From assembly GCA_934271065.1 (NCBI GenBank), contig CAKQQQ010000002.1, positions 62,001-126,000 on the forward strand: a DNA stretch of 64,000 nucleotides, in the 5' to 3' direction. The position numbers and the translations under genes were made by a program. Origin of the DNA: an uncultured Clostridia bacterium (GTDB taxonomy: Bacteria; Bacillota; Clostridia; Christensenellales; Borkfalkiaceae). The notes below the pieces were generated by a model, which saw only the letters and a list, made by a program, of their open reading frames with translations, did no database searches and was not told the origin of the DNA. Position 1 is the stretch's first letter. Each line of letters starts with the position of its first letter. This document shows, in pieces, positions 24,054 through 32,929 of this stretch.

Positions 24054-24746
24054 TTATCTCGTAATGAATTTTATCGCCCGAAAAATCGCGGCGTTTATTC
24101 CGTTTTCGATTATGGTTTTTCTGTCGCCGTCAAAGCGGTATTCGTAAACCGCCGTCTCGCCCATATACCGAACGCCGATATAGCACAGCCCTACGGGGAA
24201 ACCCGATTCGTCGCTTTCCGGGCCCGCGAGACCGGTGGTGGAAACGCCTACGTCCGCCCTGCCCGAAGCGAGCAGCCCGCGCGCCATTTCGGCGGCGACC
24301 TGCGCCGAGACGGGTTTGTATTTTTCTATCGTAGCCGCCTTTACGCCGAGCCGTTCTATCTTCGCGCGTTCGTTATAGGCGACTATTCCTTCGTAAAATA
24401 CTTTACTCGCGCCCGCGACGGATACTATCCTGGATGCAAGCCCGCCGCCCGTAAACGATTCCGCGACGGAAAGCGTCGCGCCGTTGATTTTAAGCAGATC
24501 GACGAGTTGCACTTTTAACGAAACGTCTCTTACGGCGTAAATTTCTTTTGAAAATTCGGTAAGGAACTTCCGCTCGACGTCGCCGTACGCGCGGGATAAA
24601 TCTTCGTCGTAGATGAATTCCGCCGTTAAGTCGAGTCCGTCGCATCGCGCGGTTACCGCGTCGGCTATACCGAGCCGCCCGACGCGTTTATCGAACTCCG
24701 CGCCGCTTACGCCGAAGAGTTTGAATACGTCTCTTTTTTCGCTCAT
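24054..24746 (-). CDS. Short CinA-family protein (KH-like linker plus amidohydrolase domain)
   Basis: A 230-residue relative of CinA. Full-length CinA (about 410-430 residues) begins with a MoaB-like COG1058 domain that is missing here. What remains is the linker/KH-like domain (about residues 1-75) and the C-terminal PncC-type nicotinamide-nucleotide amidohydrolase domain, with the typical SVAESFTGGGLASRI and VSTTGLAGPESDESGFPVG segments. The domain deamidates NMN and, as part of CinA, is tied to NAD salvage and competence in other bacteria. It overlaps pgsA by ATGA. The missing N-terminus is not a frameshift, because no COG1058 sequence remains upstream; pgsA occupies that space. Confidence 0.9.
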   Translation of the reverse strand: MSEKRDVFKLFGVSGAEFDKRVGRLGIADAVTARCDGLDLTAEFIYDEDLSRAYGDVERKFLTEFSKEIYAVRDVSLKVQLVDLLKINGATLSVAESFTGGGLASRIVSVAGASKVFYEGIVAYNERAKIERLGVKAATIEKYKPVSAQVAAEMARGLLASGRADVGVSTTGLAGPESDESGFPVGLCYIGVRYMGETAVYEYRFDGDRKTIIENGINAAIFRAIKFITR

Positions 24747-25348
24747 TCGGCGAAAACCTCTCTGTTTTTAACAAGGTAACTCACACCCGAAACGATAGTC
24801 AGCGCGACGGACACGACGTACCCGACGAGCGAGCATATTCCGATTATGCGCGCCGCTTCCGCCGCGGAAGATATTTCGTACAACGCGGACGAAAGCATTA
24901 AAACGACGAGCGTTACGTCGGTAACGAAAGTCTTTACCTTGCCTATGTATTCCGCCGCAAGCACCTTGCCGCGTTTAGCCGCCATCATTCTGAGCGACGA
25001 CACGACGAGTTCGCGCGAGATGATTATCACTACGCCGATTCCGCCGAGTATGAGACCGAGTTCTTCGCCGAGCAAGGTCGTGAACACGTTGGCGCGTGGG
25101 TCGGCAACCGCGATTATAATTCCCGCCGTAACGAGCACTTTATCGGCAATGGGATCGAGAAATTTACCGAGATCGGTTATCAGATTGTATTTGCGGGCGA
25201 TTTTTCCGTCTAAAAAGTCGGTAAAGGACGCCAGCGCGAAAATCGCGAGCGCGACGAAGTAATGCCCCGTGAACGGAAAGTAAAACGCCGCCACGAAAAA
25301 CGGTATGAGTATTATTCGCGTTAAAGTAAGTTTGTTCGGTAAATTCAT
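24743..25348 (-). CDS. pgsA: CDP-diacylglycerol-glycerol-3-phosphate 3-phosphatidyltransferase
   Basis: Makes phosphatidylglycerol phosphate from CDP-diacylglycerol and glycerol 3-phosphate in the membrane. The 201-residue protein has four to six hydrophobic segments. The CDP-alcohol phosphotransferase motif D47-G-x2-A-R-x8-G-x3-D65-x3-D69 is complete. The ATG at 25348 has AGAGGTGAT upstream and overlaps the rimO stop by ATGA. The frame can be opened to 25540, but that extension is Arg-rich shadow sequence inside rimO. Confidence 0.97.
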   Translation of the reverse strand: MNLPNKLTLTRIILIPFFVAAFYFPFTGHYFVALAIFALASFTDFLDGKIARKYNLITDLGKFLDPIADKVLVTAGIIIAVADPRANVFTTLLGEELGLILGGIGVVIIISRELVVSSLRMMAAKRGKVLAAEYIGKVKTFVTDVTLVVLMLSSALYEISSAAEAARIIGICSLVGYVVSVALTIVSGVSYLVKNREVFAE

Positions 25349-26667
25349 TTTATCACCTCTCCGAACAGGTCGTAAGAATTGCTTTTTTTGATTAAGACGC
25401 GGTAGGTTTCGCCCTGATTTACGTCGTAGTCGGACGTAAAATAGACCTTGCCGTCGATGTCGGGCGCGGAAAAGTACGCGCGGCCGTAAAATCTTTGACC
25501 GTCGTAATCTATTCCGTCCGCAACCACGTCGACGACGCAACCTTTATACCCTTTGAGTATTTCGGCGGATATTTTCTTTTGCGCCGCGTAGAGTTTTTTT
25601 ACCCGTTCGTTTTTTATCTTTTGCGGCAACTGCCCGTCGAGTTTATACGCGGGCGTGCCTTCTTCTCTCGAATAGGCGAAAAATCCCGCATTGTTCAGTT
25701 TCGCCTTTTTTATAAATTTCAACAGGTTATCGAATTGCGCGTCCGTCTCGCCCGGAAAACCCGCGATAAACGTAGAACGCACGGCGATACCCTTTACGCG
25801 CTCCCTTAACTTTTCGATAAGCGCGAGATAACTTTCGCCCGAGCCTTTACGGTTCATTCTTTTCAAAACCGCGTCGTCGGCGTGTTGAAGGGGTATATCG
25901 AGATATTTTATTACTTTGGGGTTATCGGCTATTTCGGCGATGAGTTCGTCGGTAAGACAGTCGGGATAGGCGTATAAAAGCCTTATCGAGCCGATATTAT
26001 CGAGAGACGACAGTTCGCGAATGAGTTTCACGAGCGATTTTTCGCCGTATAAATCTTCGCCGTAACGGGTTACGTCCTGCGCGACGAGTATAAGTTCGGT
26101 TACGTCGCCTAAATTTTCGGCTTCTTTTTTAAGGTCTTCTATCCTTTCCGAACGGTATTTGCCGCGAATGGACGGAATCAGACAATACGTGCAACGGTTA
26201 TTGCAGCCGTCGGCTATTCTGAGATACGCGTAATGCAACGGCGTGGTAACGACGCGCTTTACCGACTCGAACGTCTTGGCTTCGCCGACGAGATTTACCC
26301 TTTCGCCCTTATACGCGCGTTCTATCGCTTCGGGCAAAAGCGCGTAATCGCCAATGCCTAAAAACACGTCCGCTTCGGTAAGTTCGTCGAAAGTTTCGGC
26401 TATGAATTTTTGCGGCAGACAGCCCGTAACGACGATCTTTTCGAGTTTGCCCGTCTTGCGGTAGCCGTCGCATTCGATAACCGCGTCTATCGCTTCCTTT
26501 CGCGAACTTTCGAGAAACGCGCAGGTGTTGATAACGACTATCTGCGCTTCGGACAGGTCGGAAGTGAGTTCGCTTCCGACGAGAATACCGAGCATCTTTT
26601 CGGTATCGACTCTGTTTTTATCGCAACCGAGCGATATTACGCCGATTTTCTTTTGTGTGTATATCAT
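25345..26667 (-). CDS. rimO: Ribosomal protein S12 methylthiotransferase RimO
   Basis: A radical-SAM enzyme that adds a methylthio group to an aspartate of ribosomal protein S12. 440 residues with the three expected regions. The N-terminal UPF0004 domain has its cluster cysteines (SLGCDKNRVDTE, VINTCAF, VTGCLPQ). The radical SAM core has CNNRCTYC, and a C-terminal TRAM domain follows. SLGCDKN and the length favour RimO over the tRNA enzymes MiaB and MtaB. It shares one base with the ftsK stop (TAATG) and overlaps pgsA, so it is inside the operon. Confidence 0.97.
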   Translation of the reverse strand: MIYTQKKIGVISLGCDKNRVDTEKMLGILVGSELTSDLSEAQIVVINTCAFLESSRKEAIDAVIECDGYRKTGKLEKIVVTGCLPQKFIAETFDELTEADVFLGIGDYALLPEAIERAYKGERVNLVGEAKTFESVKRVVTTPLHYAYLRIADGCNNRCTYCLIPSIRGKYRSERIEDLKKEAENLGDVTELILVAQDVTRYGEDLYGEKSLVKLIRELSSLDNIGSIRLLYAYPDCLTDELIAEIADNPKVIKYLDIPLQHADDAVLKRMNRKGSGESYLALIEKLRERVKGIAVRSTFIAGFPGETDAQFDNLLKFIKKAKLNNAGFFAYSREEGTPAYKLDGQLPQKIKNERVKKLYAAQKKISAEILKGYKGCVVDVVADGIDYDGQRFYGRAYFSAPDIDGKVYFTSDYDVNQGETYRVLIKKSNSYDLFGEVIK

Positions 26668-29600
26668 TAAACGTCTCCGAATTTCTCTATAAACTCGTCC
26701 ATCGAAAGCGTGACCTGCTTTTGTTTGCCCATCTGGCTTGCGACTATATAACCTTCGTCGGTCATCCAGTCTACGATTTTAGCCGCTTTGGGATAGCCGA
26801 ACGACAACTTGCGTTGCAGCAACGATATGGAAACCGTACCGAGTTGCACGGCGACTTTAAGCGCGTGAATATACTCTTCGGGTACGCCGTCCGACCGATC
26901 GCCTTCCTTGCCGTTATAACTTTCGACCTGCGGCGCGCTGTCTTTGGATATGGTTTTAAGCGCGGCTTCGTTAAAGTAACTTACGTTATGTTCTTTGACG
27001 TACCTGACGACGTTCTTTATTTCGTCAGAGCCGATAAACGCGCCCTGCGCCCTTTCGACGTTGGTCATCGTACTCGTTTTATACAGCAAGTCGCCCGCGC
27101 CGAGCAGTTTTTCCGCGCCCGCTTCGCCTAAAATAGTGGTAGAGTCGATTGCGTTGGACATTTTGAACGCCATACGCGAAGTAAAGTTGGTCTTTATCGA
27201 GCCTTCGATAATCTTTACGTCGGGACGCTGAGTGGCAAGAATAAGATACATACCCGCCGCTCTCGCCTTTTGCGCGATACGGGCGATCTTGTCTTCTATG
27301 TTCTTCTTTTCGACGCTCATAAGGTCGGCGAATTCGTCGATGATGATGACGATACGCGGCAATCTGCGCTCGCGTCTCGGATCGATCTGGTCGTTGTATT
27401 CGTCAATGTTGCGCACGACGGCGTTTTTGAGTTTGGTATAGCGGTCTTCCATCTCTTTGACCGCCCAGTTGAGCATAGCAACGGTCTTGGGCGCGTCGCA
27501 AAGAATTTCGTCGAAATACATATGCGGTATGCCTTCGAATATCGTAAATTCGACCTGCTTCGGATCGACTATTATAAAGCGCAGATCCGCAGGGCTGTAT
27601 TTATACATAAGGCTGACGAGCAGAGAGTTCAGGCCTACGCTCTTACCCGTACCCGTAGAACCCGCTATCAGCAAGTGCGGCATTTTGGTTATATCCGCCA
27701 CTACGGGATCGCCGACTATGTTTTTGCCTATCGCGAAAGTGAGCGACGACGGCTTGGCTTTCGTAAACACTTCGCTTTCGAGTACGTCGCGAAGCCCGAC
27801 GGTGGACTTGACGTCGTTAGGCACTTCCACGCCGATATACGGCGTTTTGGGAATGGTTGCGAATCGTATCTCGCTTGCCGTTTTCAGCCTTAACTTCAAG
27901 TCGTCGGCGTACTTCATAATGTTCTTTATGGACACGTCGTCGGGAATGGCAAGGTCAAAACGGGTTATGGTAGGCCCGTGCACGATATTTACGACCGTAA
28001 CGTTGACGCCGCCGAGAACTTTGAGCGTGTTCATTATGGTGGTCGCCTTTTCCTGCTTGAAATACTCTATCGCGCCGTAATCTTCGACGTTTTTATAGGT
28101 CTTGAACAGGTCTATCGGCGGGGGATTGTATTTGAAATCGAGCGGCATACGGTCGTACGGGTTGACTTCGTCCGTATTCTCTTCCGCCTTTTGAGTATCT
28201 TTCGCTTTCGGCGCGGGATTTATCGCTTCCGGCCTGCGGGAAAACGGCTTTTCGTCGTCGCGTTCTTCGCGTTTCGCGCGGCGTTCTTCGCGTTTCGCTT
28301 CGCGCCTGTCTTCGCGCCCTTCGTTACGTCTCGGCGCGCCGCCGAACGAATCGCGCGCAGACACGTCGACTATCTCGTCGTCGGTAGCCGTGCTGTTAGG
28401 CTCGTTCATTATTTCGGATTCTATCTGCTTTTCTATATCCGCGCCCAGATCGCCGCCGAACGCGCGCGGAGAATACCCGTCGCGGTCGTCTTTTTTGACC
28501 GCTTCTTTATAGTTTTCGGGGATATAAATATCGCTTTTTACGGAATCGTCGTCGTACACGTCGAAATCTTCGTCGGGCTTTCTTTCCGAAGCCGCGCCGT
28601 AACCCGCGTCGTAATAGTCGCCTATCTTGCCGTCGGGGTTTATCCGCCGCGGAGTTTTCGCGTAAGGCTCGCCCGAAGCGCGCGATTTATCGTACTGCTC
28701 GCCGTAACTGGGGTACGTCGCGCCCGAACGGGATTCGGCGTCGGAAGAAGAATCCGTACGCCCCGCGTAACCGCCGTAACCCGACGCGTTGCCGCTCGAA
28801 TAGCCGCCGCTTACGCCGTTTACCGAGCCGTTTGCGCCGCGATAACCGTCGCCCGTGCCGTAAGCCGAGCCGTATACGCCGCGCGTTCCGCCGAGAATTT
28901 CGCCGCGACGTTTACCCGCTTCTATCGCCGAGTAGTCGCTTGCGCTTTTGAGTTCGAACGTATCGTCGCCGAGCGTGAGACTACGGCGCGCACCGTAACC
29001 TTTTACCACGGATTCGCCGACGCGGGCGTCGCCCGTATCGTTTTCTCCGTTCGCGCCCGACTTATCGTCGCGTTTCTTCTTTCTGAAAATAAGTTCTTTG
29101 AACACGACGAAAAACGACAGCGCGCAGATCGCGCAAAGCAGAATGTACGCGCCGTAGACCGACAGACAGGTTTTTAACCCGTAAGCGATCATACCGAAAA
29201 GCGCGCCGCCCGCAGTCGCGTACGCAACGCCGCCAGCCGCCGCTTTATAACAGCCCTGAACGTAGGCGTAAAAATCGTTCGCGTCGCCCGCCGTGACGAG
29301 TTGAATCATCGTGAAAACGGAGCATACGATAGCCGTCAGCGCGACGGATTTCACTACTCCTTTGCCTTTGATTATTTTTTTACCGACGATCATCATTATG
29401 CCCGTAAGAGAGAAAAACAAAAGCAACGGGTATCCGAAATAGCCGAAAAACCCGAGCAAAAACTTTTGCACAGCCCCCCCGACGGGGTTAAAGACGTCGT
29501 CGCCGGTAATCATACAAAAAAGAAGCACGGCGGAAAAAAGGGTTATCAACATACCCCATAATTCTTTATTAAGAAATTCGCCTTTTGCCTTTTTACTCAC
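26667..29600 (-). CDS. ftsK: DNA translocase FtsK/SpoIIIE
   Basis: A hexameric DNA pump at the division or sporulation septum. The 977-residue product starts with four membrane segments in about the first 170 residues. A long disordered linker (about 175-490) follows, rich in Gly, Tyr and Ser and then Arg/Glu. The RecA-like motor has Walker A GSTGTGKS at 647-654 and Walker B IVIIIDEFADLM, and the C-terminus is a winged-helix gamma domain. The start is GTG with GGAAGGT eight bases upstream. Given spoIIID in the same window, the protein probably also serves chromosome translocation into the forespore. It leads the rimO-pgsA-cinA-recA operon. Confidence 0.97.
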   Translation of the reverse strand: MSKKAKGEFLNKELWGMLITLFSAVLLFCMITGDDVFNPVGGAVQKFLLGFFGYFGYPLLLFFSLTGIMMIVGKKIIKGKGVVKSVALTAIVCSVFTMIQLVTAGDANDFYAYVQGCYKAAAGGVAYATAGGALFGMIAYGLKTCLSVYGAYILLCAICALSFFVVFKELIFRKKKRDDKSGANGENDTGDARVGESVVKGYGARRSLTLGDDTFELKSASDYSAIEAGKRRGEILGGTRGVYGSAYGTGDGYRGANGSVNGVSGGYSSGNASGYGGYAGRTDSSSDAESRSGATYPSYGEQYDKSRASGEPYAKTPRRINPDGKIGDYYDAGYGAASERKPDEDFDVYDDDSVKSDIYIPENYKEAVKKDDRDGYSPRAFGGDLGADIEKQIESEIMNEPNSTATDDEIVDVSARDSFGGAPRRNEGREDRREAKREERRAKREERDDEKPFSRRPEAINPAPKAKDTQKAEENTDEVNPYDRMPLDFKYNPPPIDLFKTYKNVEDYGAIEYFKQEKATTIMNTLKVLGGVNVTVVNIVHGPTITRFDLAIPDDVSIKNIMKYADDLKLRLKTASEIRFATIPKTPYIGVEVPNDVKSTVGLRDVLESEVFTKAKPSSLTFAIGKNIVGDPVVADITKMPHLLIAGSTGTGKSVGLNSLLVSLMYKYSPADLRFIIVDPKQVEFTIFEGIPHMYFDEILCDAPKTVAMLNWAVKEMEDRYTKLKNAVVRNIDEYNDQIDPRRERRLPRIVIIIDEFADLMSVEKKNIEDKIARIAQKARAAGMYLILATQRPDVKIIEGSIKTNFTSRMAFKMSNAIDSTTILGEAGAEKLLGAGDLLYKTSTMTNVERAQGAFIGSDEIKNVVRYVKEHNVSYFNEAALKTISKDSAPQVESYNGKEGDRSDGVPEEYIHALKVAVQLGTVSISLLQRKLSFGYPKAAKIVDWMTDEGYIVASQMGKQKQVTLSMDEFIEKFGDV

Positions 29601-29650
29601 TTGAACGTACCTTCCCGACGTTTTGCCGCGCCTGTAAACGCGGTGTTATG

Positions 29651-29679
29651 AGTATACCACACTATCCGTTTTTTTTCAA
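29651..29679 (-). promoter_or_regulatory. Sigma-A promoter of the ftsK-recA operon
   Basis: -35 TTGAAA (29679-29674), 17 bases, -10 TATACT (29656-29651), predicted leader about 44 bases. Confidence 0.86.
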
Positions 29680-29713
29680 GTTAATATATTAAATATATTA
29701 AAAAATATTTCGA

Positions 29714-29742
29714 CAAAAAAACGGGGTTGAATCAACCCCGTT
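29714..29742 (-). terminator. Terminator of the EamA transporter gene
   Basis: Minus-strand stem AACGGGGTTGA and its complement around a single unpaired base (the loop probably takes a few end pairs), followed by seven T residues. Confidence 0.93.
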
Positions 29743-29775
29743 GCGTTTTGGTTTTATTTATGCGGAAAAATCGGT

Positions 29776-30696
29776 TTAGTCTCCGCCGAAAATGCCGAGC
29801 AGGACTATGCCCGCGATCGTTATCGCTATGGCGACGTAATGCTTCCACGATAACCGTTCTTTAAGGAATATCGCGCCCCATACGACCGACAACGCGCAAT
29901 AGCACGATACTATCGGCGCGGCGGCGACCGCGTTGGAAGAAAGCGCGAGTATATACGCGAATTGCCCCGCCGTCTCGCAAACCGCGCCCGTGAGTTTGGG
30001 CAGTTCGCGTTTTATCGTAGGTCTGTCGCGCTTTATCGCGAAAGCGTATATCGCGGCGATTACGCCGCAGATTAAAAAGGTAAGTTCGTATGCGACGTTG
30101 GCTTGCTCTTCGTCGATGGTTTCGAGTATGAACGTATCCGCGACCGTACCCGCCGCGTCGATAAAGCAGTACAGAATCGGGAATACGAGCGCGATCCAAC
30201 TCTTCGAGTATTTGACGTTCGCCTTTTCCTGACGCTTTAACTTCACTTCTTCGTCTTCGCTCATTTCGGCAAAGCCGAGACTTACGACGCCCGCGCCGCA
30301 TATAACTATGCCCGCTATCGTGCCTATAAGTTGAGCCTGCGTCTCAATCTCCGCAAAGCGGAAAAAGAAAGTTATCATAAACAGAGACGCAAGCGCGCCC
30401 GAACTGTTACAGATAGGCGAAGATACGGAAAGTTCGACGTACCTTAAACCTATGTAACCGAGTATCATCGACAATATGTACAACGCCGACGCGGGTAAAT
30501 AACTGAGAATTATCGACCAGTTTACCGTAACTCCGCCGAAAATCATTTTGTATGCCGCGTGCAAGCCCATTACGAGACCTACCGCCGCAACCATTTTCCA
30601 TTGACTGTATTTGTCGTCGGGTTTAGAACCCATTTTAGAAAATAAATCAGAGCCGCTCCAACACAGCAACGCCGCCAAAGCAAGTATAAACCACAT
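29776..30696 (-). CDS. EamA/DMT-superfamily transporter
   Basis: A 306-residue integral membrane protein with about ten hydrophobic segments arranged as two EamA repeats (residues about 1-140 and 165-305). Between them is a charged cytoplasmic loop (EMSEDEEVKLKRQEKANVKYSK). The repeat-ending pattern RYVELSVSSPI in the first half and LSSNAVAAAPI then FLKERLSWKHYVAIAITIAGI in the second is typical of drug/metabolite transporters. Substrate is unknown. It follows the YnbB-type gene on the same strand with a 57-base gap and ends in its own terminator, so the two could be co-expressed. No clear ribosome-binding site precedes the ATG. Confidence 0.9.
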   Translation of the reverse strand: MWFILALAALLCWSGSDLFSKMGSKPDDKYSQWKMVAAVGLVMGLHAAYKMIFGGVTVNWSIILSYLPASALYILSMILGYIGLRYVELSVSSPICNSSGALASLFMITFFFRFAEIETQAQLIGTIAGIVICGAGVVSLGFAEMSEDEEVKLKRQEKANVKYSKSWIALVFPILYCFIDAAGTVADTFILETIDEEQANVAYELTFLICGVIAAIYAFAIKRDRPTIKRELPKLTGAVCETAGQFAYILALSSNAVAAAPIVSCYCALSVVWGAIFLKERLSWKHYVAIAITIAGIVLLGIFGGD

Positions 30697-30753
30697 AAAA
30701 TTTTATCCGTTTTTATAAATCAAATTCGTAAAATAAAGAGTTGAAAAGTTCCG

Positions 30754-32031
30754 TTATAAGGTCACGAGCCCCGCGTTGACCATCTCCTGCAAGGACATTA
30801 AAATTCCGACCTTGGCGTGCGCCCACGTCAAGCCGCCCTGAAAGAACACGGCGTAAGGCTCTCTTATAGGTCCGTCGGCGGACAATTCGATAGACGAGCC
30901 CTGCACGAACGCGCCCGCCGCCATTATTACCTGACTTTCGTAGCCCGGCATATCGCCCGGAACGGGCGTGACGTAACTGTCGACCGGCGCGGCTGCCTGT
31001 ATGCCTTTGCAAAACGCAAGCATACCCTTTTCGCTGCCGAGTTCTATCGCCTGTATGATATCGTGACGGTCTTCCGTCGCGTTCGGTATGACTTTGAAGC
31101 CGAGTTTTTCGTAGACGTTGGCGGCGAATATCGCGCCTTTAAGCGCGCCGGCAACCACCGTCGGGGCAAGGAAAAACCCTTGATAAAAACTCGTCATCAC
31201 GCCGAGACTCGCGCCGACTTCCTGTCCGAGCCCCGGTGCAGAAAGACGATAAGAACATCTGTCTACGCACTCCTGCGTGCCGCAAATATACCCGCCTATC
31301 GGCGCAAGCCCGCCGCCGGGGTTTTTGATGAGCGAGCCTACGACCATATCCGCGCCGTAATCGCTCGGCTCTTCGGTCTCGACGAATTCGCCGTAACAGT
31401 TATCGACCATCACCTTTACGCTCGGTTTGATTTTCTTGACGAACGCGATGAGTTCGGCTATCTGCTTTACCGAAAACGTCGGGCGAGTCTGATAACCTTT
31501 ACTTCTCTGAATGGTGACGAGCGCGGTCTTTTCGTTTATCGCCTTGGCAATATTATCGTAATCGAAAGTTCCGTCCGCAAGCAGGTCTACCTGACGATAG
31601 GTCACGCCGTATTCTTTGAGCGAACAGGCGGATTCCCTTATGCCGATGACTTCTTCGAGCGTGTCGTACGGTTTGCCGACGGGCGATAACAGTTCGTCGC
31701 CCGGCAAAAGGTTTGCGGACAACGCCACGGTAAGCGCGTGCGTTCCGCATACGATCTGCGGACGGACGAGCGCGGCTTCGGTATGGAAAGTATCGGCGTA
31801 AACGCGCTCGATTTTATCCCTGCCGAGATCGTTATACCCGTAACCCGTAGAAGCGGCGAAACAGGCGACGTCGACTCTGTTTTTCTTCATAGCCGAAAGC
31901 ACTTTGCATTGATTGTACTCTGCAACCTTATCGATCCGATCGAACCTGTCTTTAAGCCCATCGATTATTTTTTCGCCGAATTCGTAGGTCTCTTTGGATA
32001 TACCTAAATTTTCGTAAGCCTTGTAAAACAT
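30754..32031 (-). CDS. PLP-dependent methionine gamma-lyase-like protein (YnbB/aluminium-resistance family)
   Basis: A 425-residue fold-type I PLP enzyme. The family (YnbB in Bacillus, annotated as aluminium resistance or methionine gamma-lyase-like) is recognisable from ASTGYGYNDLGRDKIERVYA, RPQIVCGTHALTVAL, VMVDNCYGEFVE and the PLP-lysine region VVGSLIKNPGGGLAP. The real substrate is not established for the family; a C-S lyase activity is assumed. It has its own promoter and a 69-base leader. In other Bacillota the gene lies near hfq, glnA or lexA, which are absent here. Confidence 0.92.
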   Translation of the reverse strand: MFYKAYENLGISKETYEFGEKIIDGLKDRFDRIDKVAEYNQCKVLSAMKKNRVDVACFAASTGYGYNDLGRDKIERVYADTFHTEAALVRPQIVCGTHALTVALSANLLPGDELLSPVGKPYDTLEEVIGIRESACSLKEYGVTYRQVDLLADGTFDYDNIAKAINEKTALVTIQRSKGYQTRPTFSVKQIAELIAFVKKIKPSVKVMVDNCYGEFVETEEPSDYGADMVVGSLIKNPGGGLAPIGGYICGTQECVDRCSYRLSAPGLGQEVGASLGVMTSFYQGFFLAPTVVAGALKGAIFAANVYEKLGFKVIPNATEDRHDIIQAIELGSEKGMLAFCKGIQAAAPVDSYVTPVPGDMPGYESQVIMAAGAFVQGSSIELSADGPIREPYAVFFQGGLTWAHAKVGILMSLQEMVNAGLVTL

Positions 32032-32106
32032 ATCTACCTTTTACCTGCGGCGCAGCCGATAACGCGCTGCCGAGCAGTCGCTCTTCCGCAAGTCTAACAC
32101 CGTGAC

Positions 32107-32135
32107 AGTATAACACCGACGCGAAAAAATTGCAA
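32107..32135 (-). promoter_or_regulatory. Sigma-A promoter of the YnbB-type gene
   Basis: -35 TTGCAA (32135-32130), 17 bases, -10 TATACT (32112-32107). Confidence 0.83.
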
Positions 32136-32143
32136 GAAATATA

Positions 32144-32176
32144 CCGCCGTTTTCCGATTTTTTCGGAAAACGGCGG
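32144..32176 (-). terminator. Terminator of the lysine importer operon
   Basis: Minus-strand stem CCGCCGTTTTCCGA with its complement and a 5-base loop, followed by TATATTTC, seven bases past the ATPase stop codon. Confidence 0.85.
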
Positions 32177-32182
32177 CGTAAA

Positions 32183-32929
32183 TCAGATATCCTTGTTAAG
32201 CACGCGGTATAAAAATTCTTTGGTGCGCGGGTTTTCGGGGTTGTCGAATATCACGCTCGGAACGTTATCTTCCGCGACTACTCCGTCGTCCATAAACACC
32301 ACGCGGGTGGATACGTCTTTGGCGAATTGCATTTCGTGCGTGACGACTATCATCGTAAGCCCGCTCTCGGCGAGTTCTTTCATAACGAGCAGTACTTCGC
32401 CGACCATTTCGGGATCGAGCGCGGAAGTCGGCTCGTCGAAAAGCAGCACTTCGGGTTGCATGGCAAGCGCGCGCGCTATCGCCACCCTTTGCTTTTGCCC
32501 GCCCGAAAGTTGAGACGGTCTGGCGTTGACGAACGCGCCCATTCCGACCGTATCGAGATATTTAAGCGCGACCTTTTCCGCTTCTTCTTTACTGCGTTTA
32601 AGTACCTTTATCTGTCCTATAACGCAGTTTTTGAGTACGTTCATATTCTCGAAAAGATTGAACGACTGGAATACCATACCGACTTTCGTTCTGTACTTGG
32701 GTATATCGGTATCGGCGGAAAAGACGCTTGCTCCGTTAAACTTAATATCGCCGCCGTCGGGCGTTTCGAGCAGGTTTATGCAACGAAGCATAGTGCTTTT
32801 ACCCGATCCCGACGCGCCGATTACGGAGACAACTTCTCCGCGTCGGATTTCGACGTTCACGCCTTTAAGGACTTCGTGATCTCCGAAGGATTTGGTTACG
32901 TTTTCAAGCGCGATTACGACGTCAGTCAT
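32183..32929 (-). CDS. Lysine-regulated ABC transporter ATP-binding protein
   Basis: A 248-residue GlnQ-type nucleotide-binding protein. It has Walker A GASGSGKST, Q-loop MVFQSFNLFENMNV, signature LSGGQKQR, Walker B VLLFDEPTSALD and the VVTHE histidine. Length is normal for the family, in contrast to the other amino-acid ATPase of this window at 6221-7138. It overlaps the fused binding-protein/permease gene by eight bases and belongs to the same lysine-riboswitch transcript, so lysine or a related basic amino acid is the likely cargo. Confidence 0.95.
   Translation of the reverse strand: MTDVVIALENVTKSFGDHEVLKGVNVEIRRGEVVSVIGASGSGKSTMLRCINLLETPDGGDIKFNGASVFSADTDIPKYRTKVGMVFQSFNLFENMNVLKNCVIGQIKVLKRSKEEAEKVALKYLDTVGMGAFVNARPSQLSGGQKQRVAIARALAMQPEVLLFDEPTSALDPEMVGEVLLVMKELAESGLTMIVVTHEMQFAKDVSTRVVFMDDGVVAEDNVPSVIFDNPENPRTKEFLYRVLNKDI

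Noticed and set aside
23100..24518. A 472-codon plus-strand open frame across recA and cinA
   Set aside because: It is antisense to two unmistakable conserved genes and crosses their boundary, with no own start signals.
32036..32100. Possible riboswitch or T-box in the leader of the YnbB-type gene
   Set aside because: The 69-base leader can fold into a GC hairpin, but it is too short and has no T-box or known riboswitch consensus.
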